Assembly (NCBI GenBank): GCA_035627835.1
Contig: DASPKX010000154.1
Location: forward strand, 1 to 49,586
Length of the DNA: 49,586 bases
Direction of reading: 5' to 3'
Source of the DNA: DASPKX01 sp035627835
GTDB taxonomy: Bacteria > Verrucomicrobiota > Verrucomicrobiia > Limisphaerales > SXQI01
Shown here: piece after piece, positions 1 to 8,097 of the stretch
How positions within the stretch are numbered: the first letter of the stretch is position 1
Layout: each line of letters opens with the position of its first letter
Made by a program: the position numbers and the translations under genes
Notes under the pieces: model-generated
Databases searched by the model: none
Told to the model about the DNA's origin: nothing
Seen by the model: only the letters and a program-made list of their open reading frames with translations

Positions 1-1
1 G

Positions 2-340
2 CAGGTCGATGGCGTGTTTTGCTCGTGCGAGCCTATCACGACCGGAATGACGCTCGCTCTAAAAGACATTGGTCGCCTCGGTGGCGCGGTCAAAGTGGTG
101 GGATTCGATGCCGGCTCTCAACCGCTCAGCTTGCTGCAAAAAGGGGACGTTCAAGCGCTTGTGTTGCAGAACCCCATCAAGATGGGTTATCTGGGCGTCA
201 TGACAGCCATGCAGGCGTTCTCCGGCAAGGCTGTTGAAAAGCGCATCGACACCGGTGTGTCGGTGGTGACTCGCGAGAACATGTCGCAACCCGAGATGCA
301 GGAGCTGCTTAACCCTCCCCTCGACAAATACTTGAAGTAA
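2..340 (+). CDS. Sugar ABC transporter substrate-binding protein (RbsB-like), C-terminal part only
   Basis: The reading frame is already open at the window edge and ends with TAA at 338-340, so only about 112 C-terminal residues are present. The segment VVGFDAGSQPL followed by LLQKGDVQALVLQNP, then YLGVMTAMQA, has the pattern of the second lobe of periplasmic sugar-binding proteins of the ribose/galactose type (Peripla_BP_4). In those proteins the hinge and C-lobe show a G-F-D motif and a Q-(D/N)-P-x-x-(M/L)-G-Y motif. The next gene starts 9 bp downstream and encodes the matching double ATPase, so the two almost certainly share an operon. The ligand cannot be told from this fragment. A monosaccharide is likely from the family. 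Confidence 0.85.
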   Translation, partial: QVDGVFCSCEPITTGMTLALKDIGRLGGAVKVVGFDAGSQPLSLLQKGDVQALVLQNPIKMGYLGVMTAMQAFSGKAVEKRIDTGVSVVTRENMSQPEMQELLNPPLDKYLK

Positions 341-349
341 CCCGCACAC

Positions 350-1855
350 GTGCGCGCGCCCCCTGAACCTCAGTTGCGCCTCCGGATGGAGGCGGTGCGC
401 AAATCCTACGGCGCCACGCGCGCGCTGCGTGGCGTTTCATTGCAAGTCCAGGCGGGGGAGGTTCATGCGTTAATCGGTGAAAACGGGGCCGGGAAGAGCA
501 CTCTGATGAAGGTGCTCAGCGGCGCGGAATCCCCGGACGGAGGTGTGATTGAGCTGGACGGCAAACCGTTCACCCCGGCCAATCCTTCACACGCGCGCCG
601 TTCCGGGATCGCCATGATTTACCAGGAGCTGAACCTGGCTCCCCACCTCACCGTTGAAGAGAACATCACGCTCGGGGCTGAGCCTCGGTGGTTAGGGTGG
701 ATCAGTCCGGCACGGCGACGGCACCTTGCCCAGACAGCGCTTGCACAGCTCAACTGCGAGGATGTGCCCCTGGGTAAGGCTGTGGGAACATTGCCGATCG
801 CGCAGCAGCAGATGGTGGAAATTGCCCGCGCTTTGATTGCCGAGCCGCGCGTATTGATCATGGACGAGCCCACCAGCAGCCTCGCGGCCGCCGATGTGCT
901 GCGTCTCTTTGATGCTGTTCTCCGTTTGCGCGCGCAGGGTGTCAGCATCATCTATATCAGCCATTTTCTAGAAGAATGCTCCCGGCTGGCGGACCGGTTC
1001 ACCGTTCTTCGCGACGGCGAAACGGTTGCCACCGGCCTCATGTTGGAGGCGCCAATCCCCAACCTGATCCAGTGGATGGTCGGCCGCGAGATCACGGACG
1101 CTTACCCGAGAATTCCGCACGAGATCGGCGAGCCCGCTCTTCACGTGCGCCAACTCTCAGGAAAGGCGAAACCGCAGGCGGTAAGTTTTACTTTGCGAAA
1201 AGGCGAGATTTTCGGAGTGGCCGGGCTGATTGGCGCGGGTCGCACTGAAACTCTGCGTTCCCTCTTTGGTTTAGACCCTGCAGAAGCCGATGCAATCGAG
1301 ATCCATGATCAAGCTGCACTGAAGATGAGCCCCGGCGCAGCCATCGAACGGGGGCTTGGTTTGTTGAGCGAAAACAGAAAAGAGGAGGGGCTTCTGCTGA
1401 ATAGAAGCCTGGCGGAGAATCTCACGTTGAGCCGCCTCACTCCATTTTCATCCGCTGGGATCCTCAGCCTGAGCGCCCAACGGGCATCCTGCGCCGCGTG
1501 GACAGAGCGGCTCCGGGTCAAAGCAAGCAGCCCGACACAGCCCATTCGCCAACTTTCGGGCGGGAACCAGCAGAAGATCGCCATCGGCCGCCTTTTGCAT
1601 CAGGAAGCCGAAATTCTGCTGCTCGATGAGCCCACTCGTGGGATCGATGTCGGCAGCAAATCCGAGATATACCGGCTCATCGGGCAATTAGCCGCCGATG
1701 GGAAAGCCATTCTCCTTGTCAGCTCATATTTGCCCGAGCTGCTCGGCATCTGCGACACCATTGGCGTGATGTGCCGGGGGCGTTTGGTTGCAGTTAGGCC
1801 CGCTGGAGAGTGGACTGAACAAGACATCCTGGCCGCTGCGGTCGGGCAGTGCTGA
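350..1855 (+). CDS. Sugar ABC transporter ATP-binding protein, RbsA/MglA/XylG type (two ATPase domains)
   Basis: 501 residues, the usual length for the duplicated carbohydrate-type ATPases that power import of a monosaccharide delivered by an RbsB-like protein. The first domain has a canonical Walker A, GENGAGKST, at about residues 43-51, Q-loop region MIYQELNL and Walker B VLIMDEPTSS. The second domain has the degenerate P-loop typical of this family (GLIGAGRTE, no lysine), an intact signature LSGGNQQK near residue 404 and Walker B LLLDEPTRGIDVG. GTG at 350 is chosen because it gives the usual N-terminus before the first beta strand; ATG at 386 would be short. No permease follows. The next plus-strand gene is a porin, so the permease must lie upstream of the window or elsewhere. 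Confidence 0.9.
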   Translation: MRAPPEPQLRLRMEAVRKSYGATRALRGVSLQVQAGEVHALIGENGAGKSTLMKVLSGAESPDGGVIELDGKPFTPANPSHARRSGIAMIYQELNLAPHLTVEENITLGAEPRWLGWISPARRRHLAQTALAQLNCEDVPLGKAVGTLPIAQQQMVEIARALIAEPRVLIMDEPTSSLAAADVLRLFDAVLRLRAQGVSIIYISHFLEECSRLADRFTVLRDGETVATGLMLEAPIPNLIQWMVGREITDAYPRIPHEIGEPALHVRQLSGKAKPQAVSFTLRKGEIFGVAGLIGAGRTETLRSLFGLDPAEADAIEIHDQAALKMSPGAAIERGLGLLSENRKEEGLLLNRSLAENLTLSRLTPFSSAGILSLSAQRASCAAWTERLRVKASSPTQPIRQLSGGNQQKIAIGRLLHQEAEILLLDEPTRGIDVGSKSEIYRLIGQLAADGKAILLVSSYLPELLGICDTIGVMCRGRLVAVRPAGEWTEQDILAAAVGQC

Positions 1856-1860
1856 ATTTC

Positions 1861-1894
1861 CCTGGGGTCGTTCTAAAAAGATGTTGACCCCAGG
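1861..1894 (+). promoter_or_regulatory. Perfect 9-bp hairpin in the leader of the porin/sulfate operon
   Basis: CCTGGGGTC at 1861-1869 pairs perfectly with GACCCCAGG at 1886-1894 across a 16-nt A/T-rich loop. It lies just after the ABC ATPase stop and 50 bp before the porin start. No T-run follows on either strand, so it is not a classical intrinsic terminator. It could be a Rho-linked 3' end hairpin, an operator-like inverted repeat, or a leader element of the sulfate operon. I do not recognise a known riboswitch here. Confidence 0.4.
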
Positions 1895-1944
1895 CAGTGT
1901 TTGCAGCCATTTTCCATCAAAACGATAGAGAATATCCGGGAACT

Positions 1945-3363
1945 ATGAAGAAGACCATCTTGTTAGCCGCCGCTCTCGCCAGTCCTTTCATTGTCAACGC
2001 TCAAAACTCTGCGGAAGGTACCCGCATCCGCGAGTTGGAGCAAAAACTCGAATCCCTGGAGCAGAAATATCGCATCCTGGAACGGAAGTTGGAGATCGGC
2101 GACGAAGCAGCCTCGGAGAAATCCAAAACGGCCCCAGCCGTTACGATCGGCGCCAGCGGATTCACTATGCGCTCCGCAGACACGAACTTTGTCGTCAAAA
2201 TCCGGGGCCTCCTGCAGATGGATAGCCGGTGGTACATTAACGATCCAGATATTCGCGCCAATGACACCTTCCTGCTCCGCCGCGCCCGGCCTGTGATCGA
2301 AGGGACGGTTTTCCGCGATTTCGACTTCCTGTTTGTTCCTGAATTCGGGGGAACTGGCGCGCCGAGTATTTTGGACGCCTATATTAATTACAAGTATTCA
2401 CCAGCCCTTCAGTTGCGGCTTGGCAAGTTCAAGGAGCCAGTTGGTCTGGAGCAGTTGCAATCCGATTCTCAAGCTCCATTCATCGAGCGCGGGTTGCCTT
2501 CTCTCCTGACGCCCAACCGCGACCTCGGCATCCAGCTTCATGGTGAGCTTTGGGAGACTCTCCTTACCTACCAAGTGGGCGTCTTCAACGGAATTGGTGA
2601 CAATCGCAACACGACGAATGCGGACACGGATGACGAAAAAGATGTGGCGGCTCGAGTGTTCTTCCACCCGTTCGTCCGTTCCGAAAATGAGTACCTGAAG
2701 GGTCTCGGGGTCGGCATCGCGGGCAGCTACGGCAACCACGAAGGGGAATCCGGCCTTCCAGCGGGCAATGGTTACGTCACTTCCGGCCAACAGAGCTTCT
2801 TCCAATACGCCCCTGCTGCGATAGCGGGTGTCAGCCCAACCGTCACCGCCGATGGTGACGCATGGCGCTGGACGCCCCAGGCATACTGGTACTACGGTCC
2901 ATTCAGCTTATTGGGTGAGTACGTCGTTTCTTCCCAATGGCTTCGCCTGAGCGCTCCCGCTCCTGGCGCTCCGATCATCAATGAATTCGAGCATACTTCC
3001 TGGCAAGTTGTCGCTGGCTATGTGCTCACAGGTGAGGATGCCACCTATCGCGGTGTTACACCTCGCAAGACCTTCAATCTTTCCGAAGGCAGCTGGGGCG
3101 CGTTTGAAGTGGTTGCCCGTTATGGTGAATTGGACATTGATGATGATGTGTTTGCCAGCGGCGGCCCAACACAGTTCGCGAACCCTGCGCGCTGGGCTAC
3201 AGAAATAGCCTCCTATGGCCTCGGGTTGAACTGGTATCTGAACCGAAACATCCGCAGTGCGGTGAACTATTACCATACAGACTTCAAAGGCGGGAATGCT
3301 CCAGGGGCGTTGCCTTCGGAGAACGAAGACGCAATCTTTACCCGCGTCCAATTGTCGTTCTAA
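1945..3363 (+). CDS. Outer-membrane porin of the phosphate-selective OprO/OprP family
   Basis: 472 residues from ATG 1945. The frame is open from 1897, but MKKTILLAAALASPFIVNAQ from 1945 is a textbook Sec signal peptide, which decides the start. A short coiled coil follows (heptads in RIRELEQKLESLEQKYRIL), as in many OprO/P-like porins where it probably trimerises or contacts peptidoglycan. The rest is a long amphipathic beta-barrel with many aromatic girdle residues, ending in QLSF, the C-terminal phenylalanine recognised by the BAM machinery. Family members form anion-selective channels. Only 17 bp separate it from the sulfate-binding protein, so I infer that it admits sulfate or other sulfur anions across the outer membrane. 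Phosphate cannot be excluded. Confidence 0.85.
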   Translation: MKKTILLAAALASPFIVNAQNSAEGTRIRELEQKLESLEQKYRILERKLEIGDEAASEKSKTAPAVTIGASGFTMRSADTNFVVKIRGLLQMDSRWYINDPDIRANDTFLLRRARPVIEGTVFRDFDFLFVPEFGGTGAPSILDAYINYKYSPALQLRLGKFKEPVGLEQLQSDSQAPFIERGLPSLLTPNRDLGIQLHGELWETLLTYQVGVFNGIGDNRNTTNADTDDEKDVAARVFFHPFVRSENEYLKGLGVGIAGSYGNHEGESGLPAGNGYVTSGQQSFFQYAPAAIAGVSPTVTADGDAWRWTPQAYWYYGPFSLLGEYVVSSQWLRLSAPAPGAPIINEFEHTSWQVVAGYVLTGEDATYRGVTPRKTFNLSEGSWGAFEVVARYGELDIDDDVFASGGPTQFANPARWATEIASYGLGLNWYLNRNIRSAVNYYHTDFKGGNAPGALPSENEDAIFTRVQLSF

Positions 3364-3380
3364 GCCAACCGCACCAGACT

Positions 3381-4379
3381 ATGAAAGCCACCAGAATTCT
3401 CACACTGCTTCTTGCGCTCGTCTTCTCGGCGCAACTTTTTGCCAAAGATCAGTCGATCCTCAACGTCTCTTACGACGTCTCCCGTGAACTTTACGCGGAT
3501 TACAACCAGCTATTTGTAAAGCACTGGAAAGCCAAGAGCGGTGACAACGTCACCGTGAAGCAATCCCACGCTGGTTCCAGCAAACAGATCCGAGCTGTTA
3601 TGGATGGCTTGGAAGCTGACGTCATCACAATGAACCAGGTGTCAGATGTCGAAACCATCGTCGATAAAGGCGGTCGTCTCGTGGGAAAAGATTGGCGGAC
3701 ACGCTTTCCAAACAATGCTTCGCCATACACTTCCACGATGGGCTTCATGGTGCGGAAAGGTAACCCAAAAAACATCAAGGATTGGGACGACCTGATTAAG
3801 CCAGGCGTGTCCGTTGTGATCCCTAATCCGAAGACGGCGGGGAATGGCCGCTACAGCTACCTGGCTGCCTGGCAATTCGCGATGGAGAAGTACAAAGACG
3901 AAGCCAAAGCCAAGGAGTTCATGGGCAAAATCTTCAAGAACGTGCCTGTGCTCGACACAGGTGGGCGCGGCGCCACAGTGACCTTCGTGCAACGGCAGAT
4001 TGGTGATGTGCTTTTGACTTTCGAAGCCGAGATCCTCACCACCATCAAGGAGTATGGCAGCGACAAATTTGAGCTGGTGCTGCCATCTATCAGCATCCAA
4101 GCCGACTTTCCTGTCGCGGTGGTCGATTTCGTGGCGAATCGCCGTGGGACAAAGCAACTGGCGACCGAATACCTGAACCATCTCTACTCGGATGAAGCTC
4201 AGGAGCTATTCGCCAAGCACGGCTATCGCCCACTCACGCCAGCCATCGCGAAGAAGCACGAAGGCACGTTCAAGTCGATCCGCCTGTTCACAGTCGAGCA
4301 GGCTTACGGCGGCTGGTCCAAAGCCATGAAGACGCACTTCCTAGATGGCGGAAGCTTCGATCAAGTTTACAGCAAGTAA
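3381..4379 (+). CDS. sbp: Periplasmic sulfate/thiosulfate-binding protein
   Basis: 332 residues, normal for Sbp/CysP. The N-terminus MKATRILTLLLALVFSAQLF-AK is a cleavable signal peptide. The mature protein begins with the family-typical LNVSYDVSRELY. It then shows KQSHAGSSKQ, VITMNQVSDVE, the segment TMGFMVRKGNPKNIKDWDDL, and IPNPKTAGNGRY, all landmarks of the sulfate-binding fold. Serine and glycine backbone groups in the SHAGSS region bind the oxyanion in this family. It should deliver sulfate to CysT/CysW/CysA encoded downstream. Its stop codon (4377-4379) directly abuts the next ATG, so translation is probably coupled. Confidence 0.95.
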   Translation: MKATRILTLLLALVFSAQLFAKDQSILNVSYDVSRELYADYNQLFVKHWKAKSGDNVTVKQSHAGSSKQIRAVMDGLEADVITMNQVSDVETIVDKGGRLVGKDWRTRFPNNASPYTSTMGFMVRKGNPKNIKDWDDLIKPGVSVVIPNPKTAGNGRYSYLAAWQFAMEKYKDEAKAKEFMGKIFKNVPVLDTGGRGATVTFVQRQIGDVLLTFEAEILTTIKEYGSDKFELVLPSISIQADFPVAVVDFVANRRGTKQLATEYLNHLYSDEAQELFAKHGYRPLTPAIAKKHEGTFKSIRLFTVEQAYGGWSKAMKTHFLDGGSFDQVYSK

Positions 4380-5231
4380 ATGCCGGTCTCGATCCTCCAG
4401 CACAGACTATTGCGCGCTTCCGCCAGCATAAGCCGCGACCACGGCGGGTTGGCGGAGGTTGGCGCGGGCGCGCCCCTCAGCACCGGGGTGGAGGATCTGC
4501 ATGCGCTCGCCAGCCGCAACAGCATGGTCAAGGCGGCGAAACTGACCTTGGGAGCAACCACCCTCGACCGGTTTGTTTTTGAAGGCCCGGCTAGCGGAGG
4601 TGAAAGGATCCGCATTGGCGTCTTTGCCGGCATCCACGGCGATGAGCCAGCTGGCGTGACCGCTGCAAAGCGCTTGATCTACCTATTGGCAGCCCATCCA
4701 GAGATTGGGACCGGGTACCAGATCTCCGTCTATCCAGTTTGCAATCCGACCGGGATCGCCCTTCGCACACGGCTTTCCTTGACCGGCAAGGATCTGAACC
4801 GGGAGTTCTGGCGGGGGTCAACCGAGCCTGAAGTTCAACTGCTCGAGACTGAAATCCGGAAGGGGCGGTTCAACGGCTTGATTTCACTGCACAGCGATGA
4901 CACCAGTGATGGAGTTTACGGGTTCGTTCGAGGGGCTGTGTTGGGAAAGGGCTTGCTTGAACCCGCTCTCAACGCGGCGGAACGATTCCTTGCGCGAAAC
5001 ATCAACGCAGTCATTGACGGTTTTCCAGCAGAGCGGGGGATCATTACTGATTGCTACCAGGGGATTCTCACAGCTCCCCCAACGGTTTGCCTGGAGCAAC
5101 AGCCCTTCGAGATTATTCTCGAAACACCGGCCGCGGCGGCGGAGGAGTTGCAGGTGCAAGCCTTCCTGGCCGCTCTTGAAACCATATTCAGAGAGTATCA
5201 GGATCTGCTCTCATTCGCGGCGAACCTTTAA
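4380..5231 (+). CDS. Succinylglutamate desuccinylase/aspartoacylase-family zinc deacylase inside the sulfate operon
   Basis: 283 residues. The zinc-binding HxxE pair is H86 and E89 in AGIHGDEPAG. A third ligand is plausible at H171 in SLHSDD. N140-R141 in DLNREFW matches the substrate-binding NR of the family, and E248 in ILETP fits the catalytic glutamate. Members of this M14-like family hydrolyse N-acyl amino acids or peptides in the cytoplasm, and no signal peptide is seen. ATG 4380 directly follows the stop of the binding-protein gene. ATG 4524 would give a compact 235-residue protein and remains possible, because residues 1-48 look non-conserved. Its place between the binding protein and the permease genes is unusual. 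The substrate is unknown and a link to sulfur compounds is only inferred. Confidence 0.8.
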   Translation: MPVSILQHRLLRASASISRDHGGLAEVGAGAPLSTGVEDLHALASRNSMVKAAKLTLGATTLDRFVFEGPASGGERIRIGVFAGIHGDEPAGVTAAKRLIYLLAAHPEIGTGYQISVYPVCNPTGIALRTRLSLTGKDLNREFWRGSTEPEVQLLETEIRKGRFNGLISLHSDDTSDGVYGFVRGAVLGKGLLEPALNAAERFLARNINAVIDGFPAERGIITDCYQGILTAPPTVCLEQQPFEIILETPAAAAEELQVQAFLAALETIFREYQDLLSFAANL

Positions 5232-5236
5232 TCAGC

Positions 5237-6058
5237 ATGGCCCAAAGGTTCAACGCCCTGCCGGGGTTCAAGCGGACGCTTGGTTTCACGCTGTTCTACC
5301 TTTCAGCCATTGTTCTTATCCCCATTGGGGGTTTGGTCATTAAGGTTCTTGGGTTGAGCTGGAGCGAACTGTGGGAGCTAGCCACCAAGCCTCGCGCCAT
5401 CGCAGCTTACAAACTTTCCTTCGGAGCCTCATTTATTGCCGCATCAGTCAATGCCGTCTTCGGGACAATTCTCGCCTGGGTTCTCGTGCGATACACCTTC
5501 CCAGGGAAACGCTTTGTCGATGCGCTGGTCGATATTCCCTTCGCCCTTCCAACGGCCGTGGCTGGTTTAACGCTCGCGAACCTCTTTGCCCCGAATGGGT
5601 GGTTGGGAAGCTTCCTCACACCCCTGGGAATCAAGGGGGCCTATAGCGCGCTCGGGGTTGTGATTGCGCTGACCTTTGTGAGCCTGCCTTTTGTCGTCAG
5701 GACGGTTCAGCCGATACTCGAATCTTTGGAGCGGGATGTGGAGGAGGCTGCGGCTACGTTGGGAGCTGGACGGGTCACCACATTCTTTAAAGTTGTCCTT
5801 CCGGTTCTCTTGCCGAGCGTCATCACTGGCTTCGCTCTCTCCTTTGCGCGGGCGGTCGGAGAGTTTGGATCCGTCATTTTCATTTCGAGCAACATTCCCC
5901 GCCAAACCGAGATCGTCCCCTTGGTCATCATAACTTATCTGGACGAATACGAGTTCACATCCGCGATGGCGCTTGCTACGGTGATGTTGGTCGTTTCCTT
6001 CGTGCTGCTGATCACGATCAACTTACTGGAGCGATGGGCTTCCAGATACCAAGCATAA
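5237..6058 (+). CDS. cysT: Sulfate/thiosulfate ABC transporter permease CysT
   Basis: 273 residues with about six hydrophobic segments. The coupling-helix EAA motif reads EEAAATLGAGRVTTFFKVVL at about residues 168-187, followed by LLPSVITGFALSFARAVGEF, the classic CysT/CysU signature that docks onto the ATPase. IPFALPTAVAGLTL is another hallmark of the sulfate permease pair. It begins 5 bp after the deacylase gene, and its stop TAA (6056-6058) shares one base with the ATG of cysW. It should form the membrane channel as a heterodimer with CysW. Confidence 0.95.
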   Translation: MAQRFNALPGFKRTLGFTLFYLSAIVLIPIGGLVIKVLGLSWSELWELATKPRAIAAYKLSFGASFIAASVNAVFGTILAWVLVRYTFPGKRFVDALVDIPFALPTAVAGLTLANLFAPNGWLGSFLTPLGIKGAYSALGVVIALTFVSLPFVVRTVQPILESLERDVEEAAATLGAGRVTTFFKVVLPVLLPSVITGFALSFARAVGEFGSVIFISSNIPRQTEIVPLVIITYLDEYEFTSAMALATVMLVVSFVLLITINLLERWASRYQA

Positions 6059-6951
6059 TGGCCGGAGGTCACACCATTTCAGGCAAGTCGCAGCGCGGCA
6101 GTGAAGACTCTCCGATCGCAAGAGCGATTCTTTTGACCGTGGCGCTTGGATTCGTGCTTCTTTTCCTGCTCCTCCCGCTGGTCAACGTCTTCGTGCAAGC
6201 GTTCGCCAAGGGATTGGCCTTTTATCGCGAGTCGCTGGTTGATCCTGATTCCATTGCTGCCATCAAGCTCACTCTCACCATTGCGGCTATCAGCGTTCCG
6301 TTAAACCTCATCTTCGGCCTGGTTGGCTCCTGGGCGATTGCAAAATTCAACTTCCCGGGCAAACCGTTCCTGCTCACCCTTATCGACCTTCCTTTCGCCA
6401 TTTCACCTGTGGTCGCTGGGTTGATGTTTGTTGTGTTGTTCGGGCGGCAAGGCTTCTTCGGTCCCTGGCTGGAGGATCACAACATCCGCATCATTTTCGC
6501 TCTTCCCGGCATGGTCCTGGCCACCGTCTTTGTGACTTTCCCGTTCGTGGCCCGCGAGTTGATACCTATCATGGAGGCGACGGGAACCGACCAGGAGCAA
6601 GCAGCCCTGACTCTCGGTGCGAATGGTTGGCAAACCTTCTGGCATGTCACCTTGCCCTCCGTGAAGTGGGGCCTTCTTTACGGTGTCATTCTTTGCAACG
6701 CGCGCGCCATGGGCGAGTTCGGCGCTGTTTCTGTGGTGTCCGGGCACATCACTGGCCAAACGGACACACTGCCGCTTCGCGTTGAGAAGCTTTATCAAGG
6801 GACTACCTCCGGAACCGCGGCTTTTGCTGTGGCCAGCCTGCTCGCTTTCCTGGCGCTAATCACTCTGGCCGTGAAAACATTCCTGGAATGGCGGAGCGCC
6901 CGCGCGGAAACGGCTGCCCAACGCCTGGTCCCAGACACCGAAGTGCAATGA
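6058..6951 (+). CDS. cysW: Sulfate/thiosulfate ABC transporter permease CysW
   Basis: 297 residues from ATG 6058, preferred over the in-frame ATG at 6034 because TAATG overlap with the cysT stop implies coupled translation. The product has about six membrane segments, the family landmark LIDLPFAISPVVAGLMFV, and the coupling-helix motif EQAALTLGANGWQTFWHVTL. The run ARAMGEFGAVSVVSGHI distinguishes CysW from CysT. It is the second half of the sulfate channel. Its stop TGA overlaps the cysA start as ATGA (6948-6951). Confidence 0.95.
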   Translation: MAGGHTISGKSQRGSEDSPIARAILLTVALGFVLLFLLLPLVNVFVQAFAKGLAFYRESLVDPDSIAAIKLTLTIAAISVPLNLIFGLVGSWAIAKFNFPGKPFLLTLIDLPFAISPVVAGLMFVVLFGRQGFFGPWLEDHNIRIIFALPGMVLATVFVTFPFVARELIPIMEATGTDQEQAALTLGANGWQTFWHVTLPSVKWGLLYGVILCNARAMGEFGAVSVVSGHITGQTDTLPLRVEKLYQGTTSGTAAFAVASLLAFLALITLAVKTFLEWRSARAETAAQRLVPDTEVQ

Positions 6952-8048
6952 GCATTGAGCTAAAACAAGTCAGCAAAAAATTCGGCGATGTGGTCGCTGT
7001 TGACCAGGTCACCTGCACGATTGCCCACGGTGAATTGGTCGCCTTGCTGGGACCCAGCGGCGGCGGCAAGACTACAGTCCTCCGCATGATCGCCGGCCTT
7101 GAGGAGCCAAGCGCTGGCGATCTTTTCATTAAAGGCGAGCGGGTCAACAACATCCCTGTTCAACAACGCAACATCGGTTTCGTCTTCCAGAGCTACGCTC
7201 TATTTAAGACGATGAGCGTTTTCGACAACATCGCGTTCGGCCTAAAGATCAAGAAGTGGAAGAAACCCGACATTGAAGCGCGTGTGCTCGAGTTGCTCGA
7301 TCTGCTCGGGTTAAAAGGCTTGGGCAAGCGCTACCCACACCAGCTCTCCGGTGGCCAGCGGCAACGCGTTGCCATCGCTCGCGCTCTCGCCTCGCGTCCC
7401 TCTGTTTTGCTGCTAGATGAACCCTTTGGCGCAGTGGATGCCAAGATCCGGCAGGAGCTTCGCGAATGGCTTGTTCGCCTGCATCATGAGTTGAACGTCA
7501 CCACGGTGTTCGTCACGCATGACCAGGAAGAAGCGATGGAAGTCGCCAATCGCATCCTGATTATCTCCAAAGGCCGCTTGGAACAAATTGGGTCGCCCCG
7601 CGACGTTTACGAGGAGCCGGCCAACGAATTCGTTGCCCGTTTTATCGGCGTGATGAATGTGCTCGAAGTGGAAGTTCGCGACGGTGTGGGGCGCGTAAAC
7701 GAACTTTCCTTCCCGATGGCAGGGTTGCCCAATGGCCAGGCTCGCATTGGTTTTCGTCCTTACTCTGTCGAAGTCTCTCCAGACCCGGTCCAATACCCAT
7801 ACCGCGCCGTTGTGAAGCACACCTTCTTCCTGGGTGTGGCTCTCCGGGTGGAGCTGGAACTCCCGTCCGGCATGATTGTGCGGGCGCGCATGAGCAAAGA
7901 GGATTACGCCCGCATGGCGTTGGTTGATGGAATGGAGGTCTCCTTCTACATCAAGCAATTCCGCTTGCTCGGCAGGGAAGGGGGCGCGCTTCCCCCTGAA
8001 GTCGCGACCACTTACCAACTGCCAGCCACGATCGCTGAAGGAATATAA
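6948..8048 (+). CDS. cysA: Sulfate/thiosulfate ABC transporter ATP-binding protein CysA
   Basis: 366 residues from ATG 6948, chosen over an upstream in-frame ATG because of the 4-bp ATGA overlap with cysW and because MSIELKQVSKKFG is the expected N-terminus. Seen in order: Walker A LLGPSGGGKTT, Q-loop FVFQSYALF, signature LSGGQRQRVAIARAL, Walker B VLLLDEPFGAVD, and H-loop FVTHDQEEAME. A C-terminal TOBE-like domain of about 120 residues may sense regulatory ligands, as in related importers. It ends the sulfate operon; an intrinsic terminator lies immediately downstream. Confidence 0.95.
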   Translation: MSIELKQVSKKFGDVVAVDQVTCTIAHGELVALLGPSGGGKTTVLRMIAGLEEPSAGDLFIKGERVNNIPVQQRNIGFVFQSYALFKTMSVFDNIAFGLKIKKWKKPDIEARVLELLDLLGLKGLGKRYPHQLSGGQRQRVAIARALASRPSVLLLDEPFGAVDAKIRQELREWLVRLHHELNVTTVFVTHDQEEAMEVANRILIISKGRLEQIGSPRDVYEEPANEFVARFIGVMNVLEVEVRDGVGRVNELSFPMAGLPNGQARIGFRPYSVEVSPDPVQYPYRAVVKHTFFLGVALRVELELPSGMIVRARMSKEDYARMALVDGMEVSFYIKQFRLLGREGGALPPEVATTYQLPATIAEGI

Positions 8049-8080
8049 AAAAGGGCGGCTCAGCGTTCGCCGAACCGCCC
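8049..8080 (-). terminator. Terminator between convergent cysA and transketolase
   Basis: GGGCGG (8053-8058) pairs with CCGCCC (8075-8080), with an inner GCG/CGC helix. The A-run at 8047-8052 becomes a T-run on the minus strand just after the stem, so it is a good intrinsic terminator for the transketolase transcript. The same hairpin may stop the sulfate operon transcript, but there is no T-run on that side. Confidence 0.8.
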
Positions 8081-8097
8081 GCCCGAATCTGGCTTCG

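Noticed and set aside
1861..1894. SAM- or sulfur-related riboswitch in the sulfate operon leader
   Set aside because: Only a simple two-arm hairpin is present; none of the conserved junction sequences of known riboswitches were seen.
7413..8018. 201-residue minus-strand frame opposite cysA
   Set aside because: Complete overlap with a clear ATPase gene and no recognised motif.
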